NCBI GenBank assembly: GCA_963701675.1
Contig: OY969623.1
Span: forward strand, 62,001-126,000
Source: G963701675 sp963701675
GTDB taxonomy: Bacteria > Planctomycetota > Planctomycetia > Gemmatales > Gemmataceae
Reading direction: 5' to 3'
DNA length: 64,000 nt
The notes beneath the pieces are model-generated. The model made no database searches. It saw only the letters and a program-made list of their open reading frames with translations, and was not told where the DNA came from. Position numbers and translations under genes: made by a program. Shown piece by piece: positions 48,481 to 58,117 of the stretch (position 1 is the stretch's first letter; the number at the start of each line of letters is the position of its first letter).

Positions 48481-49485
48481 ATGCCGAAATGTTCCATTGT
48501 AATTCCGCTGTACAACAAGGCCTCGTTGACGAGGCATTGTCTGGCCGTGTTGCAAGCCCGCCAACGCGACGCGGTCGACTTCGAGATCGTCCTGGTCGAC
48601 GATGCGTCGAGCGATCAGACGCCGGAAGTGATCGCGGACGCCGCGCAAGAGCGATTAAGGGTCGTAACTCATTCGATAAACCAGGGCTTCGCGCGAAGCT
48701 GCAACGACGGGGCAGCCGCCGCGGAAGGTGAGTACCTGGTGTTCTTGAACAACGACACCGAACCGCAGCGTGGCTGGCTCGAGGCGTTAGTGCAATATGC
48801 CGACTCACATCCGAACGTCGGCATGGTGGGCAGCAAGCTGCTGTTTCCCAATGAGACCATACAGCACGCCGGCATCGCCTTCGGCCATGACCGCCGGCCG
48901 CGGCACATCTATACCGGTTTTCCGGCTCATCATGCCGCCGTGAACAAGTCGCGCCGTTTTCAGGCTGTGACGGGAGCGTGCGTGCTTATCAGGCGATCAC
49001 TGTTCGAAGAACTCGGCAGATTCGATACCGCATTCGTAAATAGCTATGAAGACATCGACCTCTGCATGCGCCTTGCGGACCGAGGCTACGAAATCCACTA
49101 TTGTCACGAAAGTGTTCTCTATCATCTCGAATCGGCGACGCGCGACAGTCGCCACCAGCAGGAAGACAAGAATGCGGATTTGTTCAATAGTCGATGGCAG
49201 GCACGAATCCAATCCGATGAGTTAGACTACTACGTCGAGGATGGTTTGCTCGTGGTCCATCCTCCGGATTTCTATCCCGTGAAGATTGAGTTTTCGCCGC
49301 TTCTTGCGGTGCAATTACCAAATAATTCGATGCTAACGCTGGAGAAACTACTTAAGTTGCGGACCGAACAAGTTTACCAGTTATTACAGGAGAATGTTCG
49401 GTTGCGGGTTCAGCTTCAGGATGCAGAACTGCGTGCGGTGTATCCAGATCGGGCGCCGACACGAGTGAACGGCGAGCAAGCGTAG
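48481..49485 (+). CDS. Glycosyltransferase family 2
   Basis: A 334-residue GT2 enzyme closely related to the product at 43454 and to the GT2 half of the fusion. It begins MPKCSIVIPLYNKASLTRHC; catalytic segments are IVLVDDASSDQT and LVFLNNDTEPQ, then SYEDIDLCMRLADRG and IHYCHESVLYHLES. The tail has EQVYQLLQENVRLRVQ. Start at the ATG at 48481 by alignment with the paralogue; a GTG at 48469 is in frame. All expected catalytic residues are present. Confidence 0.88.
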   Translation: MPKCSIVIPLYNKASLTRHCLAVLQARQRDAVDFEIVLVDDASSDQTPEVIADAAQERLRVVTHSINQGFARSCNDGAAAAEGEYLVFLNNDTEPQRGWLEALVQYADSHPNVGMVGSKLLFPNETIQHAGIAFGHDRRPRHIYTGFPAHHAAVNKSRRFQAVTGACVLIRRSLFEELGRFDTAFVNSYEDIDLCMRLADRGYEIHYCHESVLYHLESATRDSRHQQEDKNADLFNSRWQARIQSDELDYYVEDGLLVVHPPDFYPVKIEFSPLLAVQLPNNSMLTLEKLLKLRTEQVYQLLQENVRLRVQLQDAELRAVYPDRAPTRVNGEQA

Positions 49486-49497
49486 CGAGCGTGAAAG

Positions 49498-50370
49498 ATG
49501 GCCTTGGTTTCCGTCATTGTGGCAATGGACGACGAATCGGAGGACTCAAGTGTGCACATGATCGCCGCCGCTGGCGACGAAAACGTCAACATCGTTACCG
49601 TACAGCCTGAACCAAAGCGGGCGCTCGGTTTCAACTCGGGAGCGCGCGCTTCAATAGCCGATTACTTGTGTTTCGCAAGTTCGACACTCGAATTTCAAGG
49701 CCGATCACTCTCCGCCCTTGTCCAGTATGCCGCGAAACATCCGCGCGTCGGCGCTGTCGGACCGAAGCTCGTCACTTCGGACCGGCAGACAATTTTGCAT
49801 ACGGCGCTCGGGATAGGTCTCGATTATGTTCCTGCGCCGCTGTTTCGCGGGTTTCCGTCGAGTCACGATGCGGTAAGTCGATCACGTATCGTCAGGGCTG
49901 TGAGTGCAGATTGTATGCTTGTGCGGCGGGAGGCGTTTGTTGAAGTCGGCGGGTTTAGTCCCGAGGTCGCGGACTCCTACTTCGATTTGGACTTTTGCTT
50001 GCGGCTGAGCGAGCACGCGTGGGAGACTCATTATCACGATGACGCAATTGGGGTATTGAATGCCGGCATCCACGATACCTTCCGAACGGTAAGTGCCGAG
50101 GATATCGGCGACTTTCGCTCGCGTTGGCAAAACCGCATCTTCCCCGACGAGTTCCAGTATTATTGGGAAGACGGGTTGATGCGCTTTGAGCAGCACATGC
50201 TCTATCCCCTGGAAATCGAAGTCAGCGCACCGCTAAGCGCCAGTAATGAGTCAGAGGATCGCGAGGACACGGCGGACATGCTGCGGTCGCAAAGCCGGCG
50301 AATGTTGGACATGGTCAAAGAGAACATCCGGATGAGGGAGTGGTGTCAAAAAATCGTGGGAGGAGCATAG
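49498..50370 (+). CDS. GT2-like protein lacking catalytic motifs (probable pseudoenzyme)
   Basis: A 290-residue paralogue of the adjacent GT2 proteins. The C-terminal two thirds align well (VGAVGPKLVTSDRQTILHTA; SYFDLDFCLRLSEHA; the tail MLDMVKENIRMREW). The N-terminal nucleotide-binding part is shortened: MALVSVIVAMDDESEDSSVH replaces the conserved PxYNKAS helix and VDDAS strand. The metal site LNNDT has become FASSTLE, and the HYCHESVLYHLES segment is altered. The frame is intact and has no stop codons, so the protein is probably made. It may be a non-catalytic partner or scaffold for a neighbouring GT, or may bind glycan. It ends one base before the next start. Confidence 0.75.
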   Translation: MALVSVIVAMDDESEDSSVHMIAAAGDENVNIVTVQPEPKRALGFNSGARASIADYLCFASSTLEFQGRSLSALVQYAAKHPRVGAVGPKLVTSDRQTILHTALGIGLDYVPAPLFRGFPSSHDAVSRSRIVRAVSADCMLVRREAFVEVGGFSPEVADSYFDLDFCLRLSEHAWETHYHDDAIGVLNAGIHDTFRTVSAEDIGDFRSRWQNRIFPDEFQYYWEDGLMRFEQHMLYPLEIEVSAPLSASNESEDREDTADMLRSQSRRMLDMVKENIRMREWCQKIVGGA

Positions 50371-50371
50371 C

Positions 50372-51722
50372 ATGCGCGTGCTCCTCGTGGCCCACCGCTA
50401 TCCTCCCGACAGCTTCGCCGGCGTGGAGATTTACACTCACCGACTAGCCGCGGAATTGATGCGCGCGGGTGATACGGTGAGCGTCGTTGCACGCCGCTGG
50501 GGTCGGACACCGCTCACACCTAAGCCGGTGCGCGAAAAGCAACCGGACGGTTCGACGCTGTATCGCTTCGACGGCGGGCTTGTCGAGATCGAGCGCTTTC
50601 TCGATCATCACGTCCGTTTGGAACAGTTATTCACCGCGGCGATTGTCGAAAGCGCTCCCGATGTGGTTCACTTCAACCATTTGCTCGGGCTGTCGCCGCG
50701 GTTCATCGAGATTGCCCATCGGTTGCGGGCCGCCATCGTGGTATCACTGCATGATTTTTATTACAGCTGTCCGCTCGGGCATCTACAGAAGAACTCGGGC
50801 GAGCTATGCGACGGCCCGAACGGCGGCCGGGAATGTGCAAGAACGTGTTTCGCAACGCAGCCCGACAATCCGACTCTGCGCTGGGGACTTCGCACTCTTT
50901 ATTACCGTCAACTGTTGCGCTTAGCACAGCGCCTTGTGGCCGGGTCGTTCTATGTCGCCTCGTATTTCGACCGGTACGTTCCGGAGTTGCCGCCGGTGCA
51001 AGTCATTCCGAACGGCGTGCCCTCCGAAGAAGTTCAAGCTATGAAGCCGATTCATGCATCGCCCTTGGAGCGAGGAAGTCTAAACATCGTCTTTTGGGGG
51101 ACAGTGGTGCCGCACAAAGGGCCGCATATTATTCTGGACGCCATTCAGCGGGCCGAAGTAGGGCGGGTTAACCTGCTCGTCTTGGGGCAGGTCCTTCCAC
51201 TGGAGGAGGTTCGGATCTACATCCGTAAGCTCCGCGAACAAGCGGCGTCGATTCCCGGCCTGGAGTTGCGCTTGTATGGTACCTTTCGCCGGGATGAGAT
51301 TCCTTTCCTGCTGGGCGATGTCGATTGCGTAGTGGTGCCGTCGCTCGTACCGGAGGCGGGCCCCCAGGTGCCACGCGAAGCTCTGGCGCGGGCTACCGGT
51401 GGTCGTTTCACGGATCGGTGCCTTGACGGAAACCATCAGCGAAGGCGAAACCGGGTTCAGCTTCGAGGCCGGGAACTCAGCCGAGCTGGCGGGAATACTT
51501 CGGCGATTCGTAAAGGAAGAAGGATTGCTTCGACGGCTTCGTGAAGGAGTGCGCCGAAGTCACATTGTCACCGTGACCGAGCATGCGGCGACCCTGCGCA
51601 ACGTGTACGCCAGCGCCCGCGACGACTTGTTGCGGCCACGCGGTGACCGCACCGCAGAAGTCGCCGAGATCGACTTCTTGCACGACGCGATACTAAATGT
51701 CGGCTTTCCGGGTCCGAGCTAG
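50372..51722 (+). CDS. Glycosyltransferase family 4 (frame-shifted)
   Basis: A GT-B fold enzyme. The N-terminus MRVLLVAHRYPPDSFAGVEI is typical of group 1/GT4 proteins; VHFNHLLGLSPRF and DFYYSCPLG follow in the acceptor domain. The donor domain has NIVFWGTVVPHKGPHIILDA and VVPSLVPEAGPQVPREAL. The frame is lost at the G-run near 51389. The neighbouring frame supplies the expected continuation (LPVVVSRIGALTETISEGET; GFSFEAGNSAELAGIL) to the stop at 51722, giving about 450 residues. The ATG has a strong GGGAGGAGC sequence upstream. Confidence 0.83.
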
Positions 51723-51771
51723 CATAGAATGACGATCCAATGCCGCGCGTACCCATTGGAAATTGGAAATC

Positions 51772-54703
51772 ATGAGTAACGCAAGTCCTTCCACGGGATC
51801 TCGATTCACCAGTCGCATTTCGTATGCGCAGAATCAAGAAGACATCCTGATCGACCGGCTCTTTCGCAATCAGGCCATCGGGGTTTACGTCGACATAGGC
51901 GCCAATCACCCCATTCTCGACAGCAATACGTTCTTTTTCTACCGCCGCGGCTGGCGCGGCTATAACTTTGAGCCGCTGCGACATCTACACCAGCTTTTCC
52001 TGGAGCAACGGCCCGAAGACTTCAATATCGCCGTCGCCGTGTCGGACGTAGCGGGCGCATTCCCGTTCTATGAAGTGACCAATTGCGATGGACTGTCGAC
52101 GCTGTCCGCCGAGATTGCGAACGTTCACCGGCAGCGTGGACTGGAGGTAGTTGAACACCAGATTCCGGTACAACTGCTCGCCAACTTGATCGCGGAACAC
52201 CATATCCCTGAGCCGGATTTTCTTACTATTGACGTCGAAGGACTTGAAGAAAAGGCTCCTCCGCGGAATTCCACTCGCGAACTGGCGGCCCAAGCTCCTG
52301 GTCATTGAATCGACTCGGCCGGAGACCAATATCTCGGCACACGCGGCATGGGAACCGATGCTGTTGGAAAATGGATACGTGTTTGCAACCTTCAACGGCA
52401 TCAATCGGTTCTATTTGCGCGAAGACCTTCGCGAGAAGGTGAGCCTTTTTCAGATTCCGGTCAACGTCGTCGACAGTTATCGGCGACGAGAGATGGTCGA
52501 TCTGGAGAACCAGATTTACGATCTGAAGAATCAAGTCGATCAGGTGCACTCGGCTTGGGAAGCCGATGTGGGTCGATATGAAAACCTGGTACAAGACCAG
52601 AAGAACCGTTTCGCGGAGCAAGTTCTACAGCTCCAAGAGAAGCTTGATCGGCGTAACAAGAACTGGCAGGAAGAGGCCAACTGGCAGCTCAATGCGCTGA
52701 CGCGACAAAACCACGAACGTCAAGAAGCGGATCAACAACTCCAAGCACTTGCCCAACGGAATCGCGAGCTGCAAGGTGACCTGACTCAAATCCGTGAAGC
52801 GTTTGGGGAACAACTCGAACGCATCAACGCCCGCTTCCATTTGGTTGCTTGCCGTGAGCAGGAACTCAGGGACATGCTACTCGATGCCCATGAGCAACTG
52901 TTGCGCCGGGACGAAGAGATCCAAGCGGCACTTAGTCAAAAGGTCTACACACCCGCCGGCGAAGCGAACGCCGCAATTACCAATGGACCGTTTATCACGG
53001 GCTCGATTGCCGCTCAGCGTGAAGTGATCGACGATTCAAAAGCAACACCGCCGCGGCCAGAAGCGACGACGCCGCCCAGCGACTCTGAATCCGAGTACGA
53101 ACCGTATGCCCGGCTGGTGCGAGACGTGCGCGAATTGGTGCGACGAGAAGTGCCGGCTGATGCGTCGATCGTGGTGATTAGTGAAGGGGACAACGAACTA
53201 TTGGATATGGATGGCCGCAAGACCTGGCATTTTCCCTGCCGCGACGATGAGTCTCACGCGGATGATTACCCGGAAGACGGTGTCGATGCCATCGCGCAAT
53301 TGCAATCCTTGAAGGCGAAGGGAGCGGAATACTTGCTCATACCTTCGCCCGCGCTTTGGGTGCTCGATCGCTATGCGGAACTTCAAGAGCATTTGAAGCT
53401 GAATCACGCCGTTGTCGCGCGGGAAGAGTGTTGCACGATTTACGCGCTCCATACCGCCGGAACGAACGGCCGGCGGCGTACCGTGCATCGCGGTCCACGA
53501 GACGATGGGCAACGTCCCTTTGGTGTGAACATCTCGGGAAACATCGGTTCCGAGAAGGGCACCGGAGAAGCCGTGCGCACGACGATCCGCAGTGTCGCGG
53601 CTGCCGACGTCCCCTACGTGCTCAATAATGTGGTGGATGATTTTTCCGACAACCCGGATCAAACCTACACGCAGTTTACCGACGAAAATCCCTACGCCGT
53701 CAACATCATCCAGGCAAATGCGGACATGATCCCGCCGTTCGTGGAGAAGCAAGGCGCTGAATACCTTCGCTGCAGGTACAACATCGGTTACTGGTTCTGG
53801 GAACTCGCGGACTTCCCGCAGACGGAATGGCAAAATAGTTTTCAACACCTTGATGAGGTCTGGGTAGGCAGCAACTTCGTACTGGATGCGGTGTCGCGCG
53901 TGGCGCCCGTGCCGGTGGTAAAGATCCCTGTATCGATCGCGGAACGGCTTCCAGTCAGACCATGCACCCGCGCCGCCTTCGACCTTCCTGCCGATAGGTT
54001 CATTTTCCTGTTCATTGTCGACTTCATGAGCATTCCAGAGCGGAAGAATCCACATGGATTGATCAAGGCTTTCAAGAAGGCCTTTCGGCCCGATGATAAG
54101 GCGATGCTCGTCATCAAAGGGGCGCATTCATCGCCCGAATGGCTGAAGGCGGTGGGCGCGCCACCGAACGTTCTGGAAGCCATTCAACTGGCTAGTGAAG
54201 ATGCCAACATTCGGATCATCGATCGCGTAATGGCACGCGACGAAGTTAATGCTCTCATAGCCCTTTCGGATAGTTACGTCTCACTGCATCGCTCGGAGGG
54301 TTTTGGATTGCCGCTGGCCGAGGCGATGAGTTTGGAGCGGCCGGTGATTGGAACGGGCTACTCGGGAAACATGGACTTCATGACGCCGTCGAATAGCTAC
54401 GTGGTGAAATACGATCTGATTGAATTGCAACAGGATTACGGGCCCTACCGGAAAGGCAGCGCTTGGGCCGATCCCGACACAGACCATGCCGCGATGCTCA
54501 TGCGTCATGTGTTCGAGCATCAGGATGAATCTCGCGCGGTGGGCTTACGAGGGCGGCAGGACATTCTGCAAATGTTGCATCCTGAAGTTACCGGCGCTCA
54601 CGTTCGCCAGAGACTCGTTCGCATCGCCGAATCCGGCCGGGTGCCGGCGCCGCCAACGCCCGGCCCAAGCGGTATCCAAACCGAACTTGCGGGCCAGCGC
54701 TGA
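51772..54703 (+). CDS. FkbM methyltransferase - coiled coil - GT4 fusion (frame-shifted)
   Basis: One gene of about 976 codons, split by an indel in the GAAGAAAAGG stretch near 52249. The first 190 or so residues are an FkbM-type SAM-dependent methyltransferase (YVDIGANHPILDSNTFFFY; FLTIDVEG, then in the next frame RGIPLANWRPKLLVIE). A coiled coil of about 150 residues rich in Gln/Glu follows (VDLENQIYDLKNQVDQVHSA and onward). Next is the linker domain also found in the GT8-GT2 fusion (VRELVRREVPADASIVVIS; EYLLIPSPALWVLDRYAEL). A GT4 glycosyltransferase completes it (GYWFWELADFP; SLHRSEGFGLPLAEAMS). It likely adds a sugar and O-methylates a glycan, perhaps with the coiled coil setting distance or oligomer state; that last point is inference. 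Confidence 0.82.
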
Positions 54704-54722
54704 CAGTAAAGAGAGCGATGCG

Positions 54723-55782
54723 ATGCCGCCGGTGCCGCCATATGACTCGCATTTGATGGAGAACCTAAGGCCCGCGCGGAGCTATGTCGATGTCGATTGG
54801 GCTCGTTCCAGTGTGAGTGGGTGGATCTTGTGCGCGGATCGGGAACTGGATTCCGTTCAGATCTACTGCGACGGAAAGTTAGCCGCCAGCGCACCGCTGC
54901 ATCGATACGCCGAAGTGGCAGGCATCTATCCGAACATCCCACATGCGGCTGTTTCAGGGTTCGCGGTCGACGTAAAGGCGGAGACGTTTGGCGCGAATCG
55001 CATTCACTCGATCACGAACATCGGTTACCGAAACGATACACGCATCGCCCGTCGTGACGTTCTGGTTTTTGATCCGGCGCTCATGCCGTCTGTGCCGACG
55101 CCACCCGCGGAGTTAATCGGCCGAACGCAGGACGGCCACGACCCCAAGCAATACAAGACATTAGGTTATCTTTATTACAAACAACTGCGGAATGTGTTGG
55201 CCCGATACCGCGACCCGAACTCCGTCCGCCGAATTCTTGATTTCGGTTGCGGCAGTGGTCGCGTGCTGGCCAATTTCCTTGGCGACACCTCGGTGGAACT
55301 TGCCGTCGGCGTCGACATCGACGCCAATGCCATTTCGTGGGCGAAGGCGAATCTACCAAAGGCCCATTGGACCGTCATCGATGCCGCGCCGCCCTTGCCG
55401 TTCGGCGATGCGTCGTTCGATGCCGTGATCTCGTTGGCGGTTTTCGCGGCATTCGGGACGAAAGAACAGGCGTTGTGGTTACCGGAATTGCGTCGGGTCA
55501 CGGCGCCGGGCGGGTTGGTATTGGTTTCTGTGCAGGGAGCATTCTCCGCGTCATTTCTGCATCCACGGCCCTTCCTTACGGAACTGCAAAACGACGGTAT
55601 TATTGAGAGAGACCGATATCATGTCATGAAGGAGCCGCTTGGCTTGGTGCCCTTACCTCGGAGTGTATCAGACACGCGAATATGCCTGGCAGGTATGGTC
55701 AGAGTGGTTTGAAATCCTGGAACATCTGGAAGGTGAAATTGGGGCGGATCAGGACTTAGTGGTCATGCGGCGCCGCGCCTAA
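54723..55782 (+). CDS. SAM-dependent class I methyltransferase with N-terminal beta domain (frame-shifted)
   Basis: The N-terminal part (SYVDVDWARSSVSGWILCAD; SVQIYCDGKLAA) looks like a small beta-sandwich found in planctomycete glycan proteins. The methyltransferase domain starts near residue 155, with the SAM-binding ILDFGCGSGRVLANF and VGVDIDANAISWAKANL. Read straight through, the frame ends at 55712 with an untypical tail. A shift of one base near the CCC run at 55650-55652 restores VYQTREYAWQVWSEWFEILE and a short end to a TAA at 55780-55782, which resembles the usual C-terminus of this family. The substrate is presumably a glycan or sugar nucleotide. Confidence 0.75.
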
Positions 55783-55803
55783 GCTATCGGCACGTTCTAC
55801 ACC

Positions 55804-56856
55804 ATGGATAGACGAAAACGAATCACGGTGGTCTCGCCCGTTTTCAACGAAGAAGGCGCCGTCCCACTTTTCTACGAAAAAATGAAAGCTGCCATCGAGC
55901 CGTTGACCGACCAGTACGATTTTGAGCTGATATTTACGAATAACCGCTCGTCCGACCGCACGTTGGAGATTATCGGTGAACTGCGGAAACACGATCCGAT
56001 GGTTCAGGTGCTGACGTTCTCCCGAAATTTCGGGTATCAGGCATCGGTCATGGCCGGACTCCGCCATGCGACGGGTGATGCGATTGTGGTGATCGACGTG
56101 GATTGCGAAGACCCGCCTGAGCTGATTCCGCGCTTCATCAAGGAATGGGAGAAAGGTTACGACATTGTCTACGGTCAGCGTGGCCAACGTCCGGAGTCGC
56201 GGTTCATCTATTGGATGCGCAAACTCTTCTATCGATTGAATTGGTCGTTGGGAGACTATGAGGTCATCTTGGATATGGCCGAATTCGCGCTGGTGTCCGC
56301 ACATGTCCGTGATGCGATGCTCGACAATTATTCGACGTATCCTTTTCTTCGCACCGAGATCGCCTATGCTGGATTTCGCCGGCTCGGAATTTGTTACGAT
56401 CGCCAGGTCCGGATATACGGCAAATCGCGATACAACCTCGGTGGCATGACCGCTTTTGCGATGCGGGGAATCCTGAGTTCGTCGACGTTCCTTCTGCGAT
56501 TCGCGGCTTATCTCTGCCCCGTTTTTTTGGCGTTCACGCTGGTGATGCTCGTTCTTGATTTGACAGGACGTTACGAACACGCCTTTCGGTTAATGGTGGC
56601 TGTTGATTTGATGTATGTCATTTTGTTTATTGCTTCGATGTGCATCTACGTGGCTCGAACGTACAAAGACGGTGTCGATCGCCCAGTGTTCATCACGGAT
56701 TGGAAAAACTCGGCGTTGAACGAGACACCTGCGCCTGGTGACGGCCTGCGCCGTCGGGTTTGGACGACCAACAAGTCGAGCACTTTCCTCGACCAGGTTC
56801 AGCCGTTGGACTTGGACGTTTCCGAGGTTCGAAAGTCTCCCATCCATTCGGACTGA
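55804..56856 (+). CDS. Membrane-associated GT2 (polyprenyl-phosphate glycosyltransferase type)
   Basis: A 350-residue GT2 of the dolichol-phosphate-mannose synthase/ArnC-like group. It begins ITVVSPVFNEEGAVPLFYEK; metal and nucleotide motifs are FTNNRSSDRT (where FVDDGSxDxT is usual) and IDVDCEDPPELIPRF, then YDIVYGQRGQRPESRF. After about residue 225 there are two hydrophobic segments (RFAAYLCPVFLAFTLVMLVL; LMYVILFIASMCIYVA) predicted as transmembrane helices. Such enzymes move a sugar from its nucleotide to a lipid carrier. The usual first 'DD' is 'NN' here, which may be neutral. It is followed directly by the heptose genes. Confidence 0.85.
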   Translation: MDRRKRITVVSPVFNEEGAVPLFYEKMKAAIEPLTDQYDFELIFTNNRSSDRTLEIIGELRKHDPMVQVLTFSRNFGYQASVMAGLRHATGDAIVVIDVDCEDPPELIPRFIKEWEKGYDIVYGQRGQRPESRFIYWMRKLFYRLNWSLGDYEVILDMAEFALVSAHVRDAMLDNYSTYPFLRTEIAYAGFRRLGICYDRQVRIYGKSRYNLGGMTAFAMRGILSSSTFLLRFAAYLCPVFLAFTLVMLVLDLTGRYEHAFRLMVAVDLMYVILFIASMCIYVARTYKDGVDRPVFITDWKNSALNETPAPGDGLRRRVWTTNKSSTFLDQVQPLDLDVSEVRKSPIHSD

Positions 56857-56859
56857 ACG

Positions 56860-58071
56860 TTGACATCCACGTTGCCTTTTGAGCGACCCACCCAAGCCGT
56901 GATTCTTGCGGGGGGTCGCGGTGCGCGCTTGGGCCCGCTCACAGCGACGAAACCCAAGCCGATGATCGAGTTTCACGGTAAGCCATTTCTTCAGTACCTA
57001 GTCGAGCTTGTTCGCGACCAGGGATTTGACCGGGTGTTGCTTCTTCTCGGATACTTGCCGGAGGTGATTCAAAACTATTTCGGTGACGGACACAAGTACG
57101 GCGTTCACATTGACTATGCCGTGTCGTCCGTCGACGACGAAACCGGCCGTCGCATCAAGCTCGCGGAGAAACGACTCGATCCTACGTTTCTGTTGATGTA
57201 CTGCGACAACTACTGGCCGATGGCGTTCGACTCGATGTGGGATCAATTCGCTCGCGCCAAGGCGTCGGCGTTGGTCACCGTGTATCAAGATCAGAGATGG
57301 GCTGCGCGCTACAACATGCAAGTGGATGCGGACGGCACGGTGCTTGTGTATGACAAAAGCCGGATGGCCACGGGACTCAACGGGAACGACATCGGCTTCA
57401 TGATTATTCGAAAGGACGTGGTCAATCTGATTCCGGATGACAACGTTTCGTTTGAACAGACCGTGTTTCCAGCGTTGGTAGCGCGCCGCGAGCTAATTGC
57501 CTGGACGACGCAACACCGGTACTACAGCGTCGGCTCAGCGGACCGGCTCGCGGACACGGAAGAATTCCTCGCTCGTCGGCCGACGATGCTCGTGGATCGG
57601 GACGGCGTCTTGAACCGACGGATGGGCCGCGCCGAATATGTGTGTTCATGGTCAGATTGGCAATGGCTGCCGGGGAGCCGTGAGGCATTGAAATGCTTGC
57701 ACGACGCCGGCTTTCGCGTTATCGTCATAACCAACCAGCCCGGAATCGCACGAGGCGCCCTGACGAAAGGCGCCCTCGCCGACATCCATGAACGAATGAA
57801 AACGGAGGCGGAAGAAGCCGGCGGGAAAATCACGGCCGTGTACCATTGTCCGCACAATTGGGACGAGGGCTGCCCATGCCGCAAACCGAAACCCGGCATG
57901 CTGTTCCAGGCCCAGCGAGACTTTTATCTGGATCTTAGTCGCACCTGCTTCATCGGAGACGACGAGCGCGATCGAGAAGCGGCTCACGCGGCTGGGTGTC
58001 GATCCGAGCTGGTGGCCGATGGCGCAGAGTTCTTGGAAGTCGCACGCCGACTCGCAAAAACGTATGTTTAA
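56860..58071 (+). CDS. Fused nucleotidyltransferase (HddC-like) and heptose-bisphosphate phosphatase (GmhB-like)
   Basis: A 403-residue two-domain protein. Residues up to about 235 form a sugar-phosphate nucleotidyltransferase (AVILAGGRGARLGPLTATKP; PKPMIEFHGKPFLQYLVELV; FLLMYCDNYWPM). Residues about 240-403 form a HAD phosphatase of the GmhB type: DRDGVLN, VITNQPGIARGAL, the zinc site CPHNWDEGCPCRKPKPGML and FIGDDERDREAA. GmhB removes the C7 phosphate from D-glycero-D-manno-heptose 1,7-bisphosphate and HddC then attaches GMP, so the fusion joins consecutive steps of the GDP-heptose route. Start at the TTG at 56860 is uncertain because only a few residues precede the conserved strand. Confidence 0.82.
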   Translation: MTSTLPFERPTQAVILAGGRGARLGPLTATKPKPMIEFHGKPFLQYLVELVRDQGFDRVLLLLGYLPEVIQNYFGDGHKYGVHIDYAVSSVDDETGRRIKLAEKRLDPTFLLMYCDNYWPMAFDSMWDQFARAKASALVTVYQDQRWAARYNMQVDADGTVLVYDKSRMATGLNGNDIGFMIIRKDVVNLIPDDNVSFEQTVFPALVARRELIAWTTQHRYYSVGSADRLADTEEFLARRPTMLVDRDGVLNRRMGRAEYVCSWSDWQWLPGSREALKCLHDAGFRVIVITNQPGIARGALTKGALADIHERMKTEAEEAGGKITAVYHCPHNWDEGCPCRKPKPGMLFQAQRDFYLDLSRTCFIGDDERDREAAHAAGCRSELVADGAEFLEVARRLAKTYV

Positions 58072-58117
58072 ATGGTGATGAGATGGCTGCGCCTCCGTTC
58101 GAGGAATCTAGAAACAA

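Noticed and set aside
43454..50370. Recent tandem duplication of GT2 genes as a mobile or unstable repeat
   Set aside because: The copies are homologous but clearly diverged along their length at the protein level; they are old paralogues.
56860..58071. Assignment of the nucleotidyltransferase as RmlA (glucose-1-phosphate thymidylyltransferase)
   Set aside because: Fusion to a GmhB-type phosphatase and the nearby HddA-like kinase fit the heptose route better, and no RmlB/RmlD set accompanies it.
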